From Anaerolineales bacterium (GTDB lineage: Bacteria; Chloroflexota; Anaerolineae; 4572-78; NAK82), in the NCBI GenBank assembly GCA_024643945.1, contig JAHELX010000120.1:1-12360 (forward strand): 12,360 nucleotides of DNA, in the 5' to 3' direction. Shown piece after piece: positions 1 through 6,328 of this stretch (its first letter is position 1; every line of letters starts with the position of its first letter). The translations under genes were made by a program, and so were the position numbers. The notes under the pieces were generated by a model. That model worked only from the letters and a program-made list of their open reading frames with translations, ran no database searches and was not told the DNA's origin.

Positions 1-138
1 CCTCGCAGGGGGCGCAGTCCTCGCAGGGGGCGCAGTCCTCGCAGGGGGCGCAGTCCTCGCAGGGGGCGCAGTCCTCGCAGGGGGCGCAGTCCTCGCAGGA
101 GGCGCAGTCCTCGCAGGAGGCGCAGTCCTCGCAGAGAG
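1..138. repeat. 18-bp minisatellite, seven full units plus a partial eighth
   Basis: Seven head-to-tail 18-bp units begin at 1, 19, 37, 55, 73, 91 and 109, with consensus CCTCGCAGGGGGCGCAGT. A decaying eighth unit begins at 127. Units 1-5 are identical, and units 6 and 7 share one G-to-A change at unit position 10. The array is cut by the left edge, so its true length is unknown. Because 18 is a multiple of 3 and the unit has no stop, all three forward frames stay open. One frame reads SQGAQS and continues without a stop into the recombinase gene. One reads LAGGAV and ends at a TGA at 158-160. One reads PRRGRS and ends at a TAG at 214-216. The reverse strand reads a Cys-rich CAPCED repeat. 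The G-to-A change is silent only in the LAGGAV frame, which is weak evidence for that frame. The array may equally be non-coding. Confidence 0.95.
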
Positions 139-164
139 CAAGATTCCCCCAACGAGCTGAACAG

Positions 165-1103
165 TTGCCGCTCTTTCCCCAAAAAGGGGTGCATGGTGAA
201 AAAGGGCCAGTCGTAGCCGAAACCAGGCCGATCCACAGCACGTCTTCACTGAATGCAGCTATTGGCGCTTTCCACGACCACATGCTACGTCAGGGATTCT
301 CTGAAAACACCATCAAAGCCTTCCTGGCCGATATGCGCCTGTTGGGCAAGCATAGCGGCCCTAACGTACCCATCAACCAGTTCGGTACCCGGGAATTGAA
401 CGACTTTCTCACCTGGATGCTCCATTATCGGGGCGTTCCGTGCAGCCCCAAAACCTATGCCAGGCGCGTGACCACGCTCAAAGTTTTTTTTAGCTGGCTG
501 CACGAGATCGACGTGCTGCCGCGAGACCCGGCTGCTCCCATCCTTCACAACCGCGTCGCCACCCCCATGCCACAAATCCTACATGACGACCAGGTGCTGC
601 AACTGCTGGCCACCACACGAAAGTTGATGACGGGCGAGAGCTCCGACCCGCGCCCCCATCTTCTGGTCAGCCTGTTGCTGCAAACCGGTATCAAGAAGGG
701 CGAATGTGTAGCTATCGCCCTCAACGACATAGACCGCTCGAACTCCAAAGCGCCGGTGCTCTATATTCGCTACAACAACCCCCGCATGCATCATAAAGAG
801 CGCAAGCTGGCCCTGTCTCCAGACCTGATGCCGACGCTAGATCGCTACCTGGCAGCCTACCAGCCGCGCCAGAATCTCTTTGAATGTACCGCTCGCAACC
901 TGGAATATGTTTTGCGTGACACAGCCCAGCTCGCTGGCCTGAAAGGTGGCATTTCGTTTGAGATGCTGCGCTGGACGTGCGCAGTGCGGGATTTTCGGAG
1001 CGGGGTGGACCCGGAACGATTGCGCAAGAAATTGGGATTATCTCAGATCACCTGGTACGAGGCAGTCGAGAAGCTCAAGAAAATGGCTGAGCCAGCACTT
1101 TAA
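165..1103 (+). CDS. Tyrosine-recombinase-fold protein (XerC/XerD-like) with degenerate active site
   Basis: The roughly 312-residue protein has the two-domain plan of phage-integrase-family recombinases. A SAM-like core-binding domain (about 29-118) contains the typical 'RQGFSENTIKAF' and 'SPKTYARRVTTLKVFFSWL' helices, and a catalytic-domain fold follows (about 135-306). Aligned by eye to XerD, most catalytic positions are changed. The first Arg box reads TGIKKGE (Lys177 for Arg). The hairpin Lys before KER (211-213) is probably Met. The His of HxLRH is Glu266. The second Arg is kept (Arg269). The LGH His is Leu292. The nucleophile slot is Val301, with a Tyr only at 298. It may therefore bind DNA without cutting it. 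The start is uncertain: TTG 165 and GTG 189 both lack a well-placed ribosome site, and the frame is open to the left edge through the minisatellite. A CCCC-A5-GGGG hairpin lies at 177-189. No partner integration genes are visible. Confidence 0.8.
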   Translation: MPLFPQKGVHGEKGPVVAETRPIHSTSSLNAAIGAFHDHMLRQGFSENTIKAFLADMRLLGKHSGPNVPINQFGTRELNDFLTWMLHYRGVPCSPKTYARRVTTLKVFFSWLHEIDVLPRDPAAPILHNRVATPMPQILHDDQVLQLLATTRKLMTGESSDPRPHLLVSLLLQTGIKKGECVAIALNDIDRSNSKAPVLYIRYNNPRMHHKERKLALSPDLMPTLDRYLAAYQPRQNLFECTARNLEYVLRDTAQLAGLKGGISFEMLRWTCAVRDFRSGVDPERLRKKLGLSQITWYEAVEKLKKMAEPAL

Positions 1104-1211
1104 CCTATACCTACGTGCGGGTATTATAAGCCAAGTTGCAGAATTCATCCTGGCGAGCAGATCAAGCAGGGCACATGCCCATAAAGAACGATAAAAGGCA
1201 CTGGGCTAACG
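1104..1211. other. Convergent intergenic gap with an ATACC/GGTAT inverted repeat
   Basis: The 108-bp gap between the converging recombinase and Kelch-regulator genes has no strong terminator. It holds an inverted repeat, ATACC (1107-1111) and GGTAT (1120-1124), separated by 8 nt and followed by an AT-rich TATAA. A weak GGGC/GCCC hairpin lies at 1169-1180. A similar inverted repeat lies upstream of the regulator gene at 2625-2645. Confidence 0.35.
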
Positions 1212-2534
1212 TCACTGCGCCACCGGCAGAATGATGCGAAATAGCGCCTGATAGGCCTGGTTTACCCCTGAGTAGCCCCCATTCCAGCCACCGACTGCGT
1301 AGATTTGTGTACCCAAGGCCGCGACGCCCAAGTTTCGCCATTCTCCCAACATTGGAGACTCGAAGGCACTCCAGGTATCACTTCCGGGGTCATAGCGCTC
1401 ATTTGTGGCCAAATAGTTTTCCCAGCCACCGCCAATGGCGTACAATTTATTGCTGATCACGGCGACGCCGAGACCTCCACGCCCGACCCCCATAGGTGCG
1501 CACTCCGTCCAGGTGTCGCTCGCAACGTTATAGGCAAAGGTGTCGGCAAATTCCTGAATGCCATCGTAGCCACCAACCACGTAAACCACTCCCTGGATGG
1601 CACCGGCAGCTGCAAATCCCCTGGCGGCGGGCATCGGTTGTCGTTCTGTCCAGACATCCTGGGTCGGATCATAAACCAGCACCTGGTTAACAAAGCTCTG
1701 GCCATCCCAGCCGCCAATGAGATAGACCTTCTCGTCAACCGTGGACAGAGCGTAGGCGCACAAAGGGCTGGGTAGTGAAGCTCCCTGGGTCCAAGCATTG
1801 TCCGCGGGGCTGTAGATCTCCAATCGGTCGGTTAAACCGGTTAGACCGATACAGCCCCCAGGTACATAGATGCGCCCCCCCACCACCGCAGCTCCAATGT
1901 TTGAAACCGGCGTGGGTTTGGGCGCACCGGCAGACCAACTGTCGGTATCGGGCGAATACATCTCCACCTGGCCGGTGACGCCGGTTTCCCGGTCGCCGCC
2001 GATGGCGAAGAGTCGCCCGTTGTAAGCCACCAGCGCCAAACGCGTGCGGGACGTAGGCAAGTCGGCGAGGTGCGTCCAGCGTGACGTTTCAGCGCGGAGC
2101 GACGCGGGACCTGACGCGGGCCGGTCGGAAATAGGATTTGCAGCGGCTGCGGCCTGTTCCTTGCGCCCAAGGGCAGGCAAAAGCAAGAGGATCAACGCCA
2201 ACGACAGGGCGGCCAACCCATACACGCGTTGCCACCAGGCGAGTGGCTCTGGCGATGCGACAGGGGCAGCGAGTGCTGCTGCACTCTCACTGGACGCCTC
2301 AGCTACGGCGGTTTCCACACCGTCCACTGTCACCCAGCCCTGCCTGATGGCGTAAAGTGTAGCCTCAGTACGCGACTGAACACCCAACTTTTCGAAGATA
2401 TTGCGCAGGTGGACCTTGACAGTGTTGACGCTAATCACCAAGTCGCGTGCAATTTCTTGATTGGCGGCTCCGGTGGCGACCAGTTGCAAAACTTCGATCT
2501 CGCGTTCGCTGAGAGGAACTTCGGCGTCGGCCAT
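1212..2534 (-). CDS. Membrane-tethered LuxR-type regulator with extracytoplasmic Kelch propeller
   Basis: This 440-residue protein has three clear parts. Residues 7-65 are a LuxR/FixJ (GerE) helix-turn-helix, with the canonical 'LSEREIEVLQLVATG', 'NQEIARDLVISVNTVKVHL' and 'IFEKLGV' elements. Residues 103-122 form one hydrophobic membrane helix, followed by an Ala/Pro-rich linker. Residues 151-440 hold six Kelch blades, each with a GG pair and a later Y-x-P...W signature (GG at about 179, 226, 274, 321, 368 and 415). The last blade lacks its outer strand and the N-terminal 'SRWTHLADLP' could close the ring. There is no receiver domain or kinase. The inferred design is a one-component sensor: a cytoplasmic DNA-binding head and an outside propeller that may bind carbohydrate or protein. 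The start ATG has only a loose purine-rich stretch upstream. It converges with the recombinase gene and diverges from dgt. The target genes are unknown. Confidence 0.9.
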   Translation of the reverse strand: MADAEVPLSEREIEVLQLVATGAANQEIARDLVISVNTVKVHLRNIFEKLGVQSRTEATLYAIRQGWVTVDGVETAVAEASSESAAALAAPVASPEPLAWWQRVYGLAALSLALILLLLPALGRKEQAAAAANPISDRPASGPASLRAETSRWTHLADLPTSRTRLALVAYNGRLFAIGGDRETGVTGQVEMYSPDTDSWSAGAPKPTPVSNIGAAVVGGRIYVPGGCIGLTGLTDRLEIYSPADNAWTQGASLPSPLCAYALSTVDEKVYLIGGWDGQSFVNQVLVYDPTQDVWTERQPMPAARGFAAAGAIQGVVYVVGGYDGIQEFADTFAYNVASDTWTECAPMGVGRGGLGVAVISNKLYAIGGGWENYLATNERYDPGSDTWSAFESPMLGEWRNLGVAALGTQIYAVGGWNGGYSGVNQAYQALFRIILPVAQ

Positions 2535-2624
2535 TTAAAGACTCTTCCCCCTCGTATAGGGTTAGCTTTGCTACGACATTATTATGGCATGCATCTGCGC
2601 TGTTGGCAATAGGACACACATCTT

Positions 2625-2651
2625 ATACCCAACGCCTATGGGTATTATAAT
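2625..2651. promoter_or_regulatory. Shared promoter region between the Kelch regulator and dgt
   Basis: The 141-bp divergent region contains an inverted repeat, ATACCC (2625-2630) and GGGTAT (2640-2645), spaced by 9 nt. It is immediately followed by a palindromic ATTATAAT (2644-2651). The palindrome gives a perfect TATAAT -10 box on the plus strand at 2646-2651, about 25 nt before the dgt ATG. It also gives TATAAT on the minus strand. A second minus-strand -10-like TATAAG lies at 2622-2627. No convincing -35 box is present for any of these, so a regulator-assisted promoter is possible. The dyad is a candidate operator for the adjacent LuxR-type protein, which is inference only. Confidence 0.45.
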
Positions 2652-2675
2652 TTGATATTCACTGGAGGTGACCCT

Positions 2676-3836
2676 ATGATCATGTGGCGAGAAGAACTTG
2701 AGCAACAGGAAGCTGAACGACTGGCTCCCTACGCAATGAAATGCCGCGACTCGCGCGGGCGGGAATACCCCGAAGACGAGCACGCTTATCGAACTGTCTA
2801 CCAGCGTGACCGGGACCGCATCATCCATACCACCGCCTTCAGGCGGTTGGAGTACAAGACCCAGGTCTTCATTATCACCGAAGGCGATTATTATCGCACG
2901 CGCCTCACGCATACCATCGAAGTCGCCCAAATCGGGCGAACCATTGCCCGCGCTTTACGCGCCAATGAAGACCTGACGGAGGCAATTTGCCTGGCCCACG
3001 ACCTGGGGCACGGCCCCTTTGGCCACAGTGGCGAAGAAACCCTTAATGAATTGATGGCAGATCACGGCGGCTTTGACCACAACCACCAGAGTCTGCGCAT
3101 TGTGGAAAAGCTGGAACGTCGCTTCCCAGATTTTTACGGCCTGAACTTGTCGTGGGAAGTACGCGAGGGAATTATGAAACACGAATCTGAATACGACCGA
3201 GGCCTGGCCCTTGCTTATGATCCAGACAAGCGGGGTACGCTCGAGTGTCAAATTGTGAACGCCGCCGACGAAATCGCCTACAGCACCGCTGATCTGGACG
3301 ACGGGCTCCGCTCCGGAATGATCACCTTTGACCAATTGGAGGCCGCTGACTTGACCATCTGGCAACAGGTAACCCGTGAACTGGGAATTGGTCCCGGCAC
3401 AGGTTTCTCCGAGATGGATCGCCACCGGGTCATCCGGCGGCTGGTAGGCAAACATGTGACGGACTTGATACAGGCGACGGATGAAATGCTAAAGGCCAGC
3501 AACGTCCAGTCAGTAGATGACGTTCGGAGCCTGCCCTCCAACGTGGTGACACACTCGGAGGCAATGCAAGCCAAGAACCGCGAGCTCAAAGACTTTCTCT
3601 ATAAGAATCTCTACCGACACTGGCGAGTAATGCGCATGGCCAGTAAAGCTCATCGCTTTCTCACGCAGCTCGTTCACCTGTACGTGGCAGACCCAATGCT
3701 CCTCCCCTGGGAGACCCAGGCCCGCCTTGAAAGCGAGACGCTTCAGCGCGTCGTGTGCGATTACGTCGCGGGTATGACTGACCGCTATGCATTGCAAGAA
3801 TACCAAAAGCTGTTCGACCCGATGGCAAGAGTCTAA
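2676..3836 (+). CDS. dgt: Deoxyguanosinetriphosphate triphosphohydrolase-like protein (HD domain)
   Basis: The product is predicted to hydrolyse dNTPs, typically dGTP, to the deoxynucleoside and tripolyphosphate, which adjusts cytoplasmic dNTP pools. The HD metal site is intact: His79 in 'RLTHTIEV', His108-Asp109 in 'LAHDLGHGPFGH' and Asp198 in 'NAADEIAY'. His117 is also kept. The N-terminal 'DRDRIIHTTAFRRLEYKTQV' block is typical of the family. The length of 386 residues fits the shorter Dgt-like type rather than the longer E. coli enzyme. The ATG at 2676 is chosen because GGAGG (2664-2668) sits 7 nt upstream. The frame extends to a TTG at 2652, but that start has no ribosome site and would lie on the predicted -10 box. 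The gene is probably monocistronic, with a hairpin cluster downstream. True substrate preference cannot be read from sequence, because some relatives act on other dNTPs. Confidence 0.92.
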   Translation: MIMWREELEQQEAERLAPYAMKCRDSRGREYPEDEHAYRTVYQRDRDRIIHTTAFRRLEYKTQVFIITEGDYYRTRLTHTIEVAQIGRTIARALRANEDLTEAICLAHDLGHGPFGHSGEETLNELMADHGGFDHNHQSLRIVEKLERRFPDFYGLNLSWEVREGIMKHESEYDRGLALAYDPDKRGTLECQIVNAADEIAYSTADLDDGLRSGMITFDQLEAADLTIWQQVTRELGIGPGTGFSEMDRHRVIRRLVGKHVTDLIQATDEMLKASNVQSVDDVRSLPSNVVTHSEAMQAKNRELKDFLYKNLYRHWRVMRMASKAHRFLTQLVHLYVADPMLLPWETQARLESETLQRVVCDYVAGMTDRYALQEYQKLFDPMARV

Positions 3837-3944
3837 TGCAGACTCAAAGTCCGCATTGTAAGGTGTGAAAAGGCCGCCTTGTCGACGGCCCTGGATATTC
3901 ACCCGTGTGTTTACCGTGTCAGTCTTCGAAGGTTCCTGAAAAGT

Positions 3945-3992
3945 GATGGGGCGGGCTTTCTAACCCATCTGAGCAGCCTGGAAAGGCTGCTC
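3945..3992. terminator. Two adjacent hairpins, possible bidirectional terminator
   Basis: A perfect 8-bp stem, GAGCAGCC (3971-3978) with GGCTGCTC (3985-3992), has a 6-nt loop. It begins 10 nt after the stop codon of the leftward two-TM gene. Next to it a 6-bp stem, GATGGG (3945-3950) with CCCATC (3964-3969), has a 13-nt loop. On the plus strand the first hairpin is followed by a short TTTT only after 7 nt. On the minus strand there is no U tract. It lies between two converging genes, which suits termination in both directions, but the tails are weak. A further 5-bp stem, GGCCG/CGGCC, is at 3872-3890, closer to the dgt stop. Confidence 0.45.
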
Positions 3993-4001
3993 CACCCTAT
4001 T

Positions 4002-5156
4002 TTACTGTGACACCCCAATTCGAGGTAACGTCGGCGCACCATTGCTCGTGTTGGCTTCAAGCTTTCGATAGACAGTCAGCGCTACTGACAAGTTGTTGAA
4101 GTAACCAAAAGCAGGCGTACTCTCGCCGTACGTTATCTCAGTGATCTGAGCCTGGACTGTGAGGGCAGGGGTTTCCAGTGTAAACGTTCCGCCCGACGTC
4201 GCCAGGACAGGATCTCCTCGGGAAGCAAGCTTATTTCGTAACGTCTCGTTATTGTAAGCGAAATCGCTCATCAATACCTTAGTGACGGTGCGAGTGTTAG
4301 GTTTGTCAAAAAGCCAAACCTCAAAGGCTACCACTCGTCGGGGCGTGCCGCCATTGAGCGACTCCGAAATCCCCATACCACACTCACCTAGCCACTCATT
4401 GCCCTCCGTTTCAATGGCAAACGATTCGTCGAAGTTATCCATCCCAAGGGTATAACTGCTCGCCTTTCGGAGCAGCGGCACCGGGCCGGCGACTGCCGGT
4501 TCGGCTTCGGTTCTCTGCACGACTGCCTGCCTGCCAAGCCCGCCACGCCTAAGGATCAACACAGCCAGAAAGAAAACCAGGAGCAGCAACAAGAACCCAC
4601 ACAGCCCCAGCAACGTGCCCACATTTCCCACAATTGGGATTGGAGCCGGAGTAGAAACCGGGACCTGGGACGGCGCCACCGATGACCCCAAGGCGCCAGC
4701 GAAGAGGGACACCGCCTGAGCTTTACCGCTCTCACCCTGTTCGACGTAAGTGCTGGCCATCTGGCTGAGAACATGGTTAACAACAGTTGGGTTCCAGCCC
4801 TCGGCACGCTGCAACTCGGCAGCTAGCTCGGCCACCCGTTCAGCCTCTTGCATTTTGCCCTGCGCCTGGTCCGCGGCGAAGAGTTGGGCCAGGGCACTCA
4901 CCTTCTCCTCGGTCGTCCAGCCCTCGAATCGCTGCTGAGCTACCCCAACCTGTTTTGTCAGGTTATACGAATCGGCGACGGCTGCTACATATTGCTCCTT
5001 TTGCTGGTCAACAAGCTGGTAAGTGTAGGCCTCCTTGTACTGGACCGGCCACAACCTCCAACCAATGAGCAAACCGATGAGAATCCCTACAATAAGTCCA
5101 ATAACAGCGCCCACCGATACCTGTCTTATTAACCGAGTGTTGGTCGATGCGCTCAT
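4002..5156 (-). CDS. Two-TM protein of unknown function with glycine-zipper helix
   Basis: I do not recognise this 384-residue protein. It has a short basic N-terminus and a first membrane helix (about 14-34) with Gly at 16, 20, 24, 28 and 32, a perfect GxxxG ladder. A probably extracytoplasmic, helix-rich segment (about 40-160) rich in Gln, Glu and Ala follows. Then come a Pro/Val-rich stretch (160-178), a second membrane helix (181-203) ending in LRRGG, and a soluble C-terminal domain (about 230-370) with alternating beta-type segments. If the N-terminus is inside, the C-terminal domain is cytoplasmic. The ATG at 5156 is chosen because AAGGAG (5165-5170 on the plus strand) sits 8 nt upstream. 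An upstream GTG at 5165 would overlap that site. It has its own promoter and is probably monocistronic. Glycine zippers favour helix packing or oligomerisation, so a multimeric membrane protein is plausible but unproven. Confidence 0.85.
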   Translation of the reverse strand: MSASTNTRLIRQVSVGAVIGLIVGILIGLLIGWRLWPVQYKEAYTYQLVDQQKEQYVAAVADSYNLTKQVGVAQQRFEGWTTEEKVSALAQLFAADQAQGKMQEAERVAELAAELQRAEGWNPTVVNHVLSQMASTYVEQGESGKAQAVSLFAGALGSSVAPSQVPVSTPAPIPIVGNVGTLLGLCGFLLLLLVFFLAVLILRRGGLGRQAVVQRTEAEPAVAGPVPLLRKASSYTLGMDNFDESFAIETEGNEWLGECGMGISESLNGGTPRRVVAFEVWLFDKPNTRTVTKVLMSDFAYNNETLRNKLASRGDPVLATSGGTFTLETPALTVQAQITEITYGESTPAFGYFNNLSVALTVYRKLEANTSNGAPTLPRIGVSQ

Positions 5157-5208
5157 GGGTTGCACTCCTTAGGCAAAAGCAGGACAGGGCAATAACTTTA
5201 CTTAATGT

Positions 5209-5237
5209 ATTTTACCATAAATTTGACTTTCGCACAA
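5209..5237 (-). promoter_or_regulatory. Sigma70-type promoter for the two-TM gene
   Basis: On the minus strand TTGTGC (plus 5232-5237) and TAAAAT (plus 5209-5214) are separated by exactly 17 nt. The predicted transcript start falls about 45 nt before the ATG at 5156. The surrounding gap (5166-5251) is AT-rich compared with its neighbours. It also separates this gene from the end of the pepP cluster, which reads in the same direction. No strong terminator is visible after pepP, so some read-through is possible. Confidence 0.55.
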
Positions 5238-5251
5238 GTCCGAATCACATA

Positions 5252-6328
5252 TCACCGGTCGAGCACCGGCACCTTGCCCGCGCCTGTCAAAATCTCCACA
5301 CCCCCTTCGCGCATCACGACCATATCCTCAATGCGAACGCCCCCCCAACCAGGGAGATAAACACCCGGTTCTACGGTGACCACCGACCCAACCGGGACCT
5401 CGCCCGAATACGTAAAGCCTAACCTGGGATCTTCGTGAATCGCCAGTCCTACACCATGCCCCAGGCCATGGCCAAAGTAATTTCCATAGCCAGCTCCGAC
5501 GATAATGTCACGCGCCAACTTGTCGCCTTCCACGCCAGTGATGCCAGCCCTTAAGCCGGCTTCAGCCGCCTCCTGCGCCTCGAGGACCAGGTTCCACGCC
5601 TTTAGATAGTTATCGTCTTTCGGCTGGCCTAGACAGACGGTGCGGGTTACATCGGAGCAATAACCATCTACCACGCAGCCCAGGTCCATCACCACCGGCT
5701 CGCCGGCCTGGATGACCCGGTCACCCGCGTGGATGTGAGGCAACGCCCCATTAGGCCCCGAAGCAAGGATAATCTCAAACGAAAGCGCCGACGCCCCATG
5801 GGTCCGCATATAGGACTCCAACTCCCACGCAACCTGCTTTTCAGTCATCCCCGGCTGCATCCAGTCGTAGATATAAGCCAGTGCCTCGTCGGCCAGCGCC
5901 ACCGCCCGCTTGATCGCCTGAAATTCCCCTTCGTCCTTGGACATGCGCAAGTCCTCGACGAAATGGGTCGTTTGAACCAGCTTGATACGCCCTTTCAAGG
6001 CCCGCACCCAGCGGTTGTACTGGTCCACTGACACATGCTCTGCCTCAAAACCTAGCGACCGTGCCCCCAGTTTCAAGGTACGCAGCACATCCAGCATCCT
6101 GCCCTCAAAGTCGTAGCCGACTTCTATTAGATTCCAATCAGGGCATTGAGCGTGTACCTGTTCGTAGTAGCGAAAGTCGGTGGCAATCGCCTGCCACTCG
6201 GCAGTGATGATGAGTACCCCGGCCGAGCCGGTGAAGCCCGATAGATAACGTCGATTCTCGGGCTGGGTGATCAGCATGCCATCCAAGGCTGCTTCAGCCA
6301 TCAATCCGCGCAAGCGTGCCAGCCTCAT
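5252..6328 (-). CDS. Xaa-Pro aminopeptidase (M24 metallopeptidase)
   Basis: This cytoplasmic enzyme is predicted to remove an N-terminal residue that precedes proline, or to split Xaa-Pro dipeptides. The N-terminal creatinase-type domain (about 1-125) includes 'NRRYLSGFTGSAG'. The C-terminal pita-bread domain (about 135-350) keeps all five dinuclear-metal ligands: Asp215, Asp226 in 'SDVTRT', His291 in 'GHGLGHGVG', Glu320 in 'TVEPGVY' and Glu334 in 'GVRIED'. The length of 358 residues matches short bacterial PepP/PepQ-like proteins. Aminopeptidase and prolidase roles cannot be separated by eye. Its ATG overlaps the topA TGA by 4 nt (ATGA), and GGAGG (plus 6339-6343) lies 10 nt upstream inside topA, so translation is probably coupled. 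It is the last gene of the dprA-topA cluster. Confidence 0.93.
   Translation of the reverse strand: MRLARLRGLMAEAALDGMLITQPENRRYLSGFTGSAGVLIITAEWQAIATDFRYYEQVHAQCPDWNLIEVGYDFEGRMLDVLRTLKLGARSLGFEAEHVSVDQYNRWVRALKGRIKLVQTTHFVEDLRMSKDEGEFQAIKRAVALADEALAYIYDWMQPGMTEKQVAWELESYMRTHGASALSFEIILASGPNGALPHIHAGDRVIQAGEPVVMDLGCVVDGYCSDVTRTVCLGQPKDDNYLKAWNLVLEAQEAAEAGLRAGITGVEGDKLARDIIVGAGYGNYFGHGLGHGVGLAIHEDPRLGFTYSGEVPVGSVVTVEPGVYLPGWGGVRIEDMVVMREGGVEILTGAGKVPVLDR

Noticed and set aside
1..138. CRISPR array
   Set aside because: Units are directly adjacent 18-mers with no unique spacers, so this is a minisatellite.
1..180. Cys-rich CAPCED protein on the minus strand
   Set aside because: The frame is open and looks metal-binding, but it continues as antisense of the recombinase with no start codon or ribosome site in view, so it cannot be supported.
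946..1194. 82-codon frame overlapping the end of the recombinase gene
   Set aside because: It lies mostly inside the recombinase in another frame, has no ribosome site and its composition is shadow-like.
1305..2612. Several plus-strand frames opposite the Kelch regulator
   Set aside because: They mirror the repeated Kelch and HTH codons, have no domain-like content, and overlap a clear gene.
5252..5270. CCGGT/ACCGG hairpin as pepP terminator
   Set aside because: It overlaps the last codons of the gene and has no U tract.
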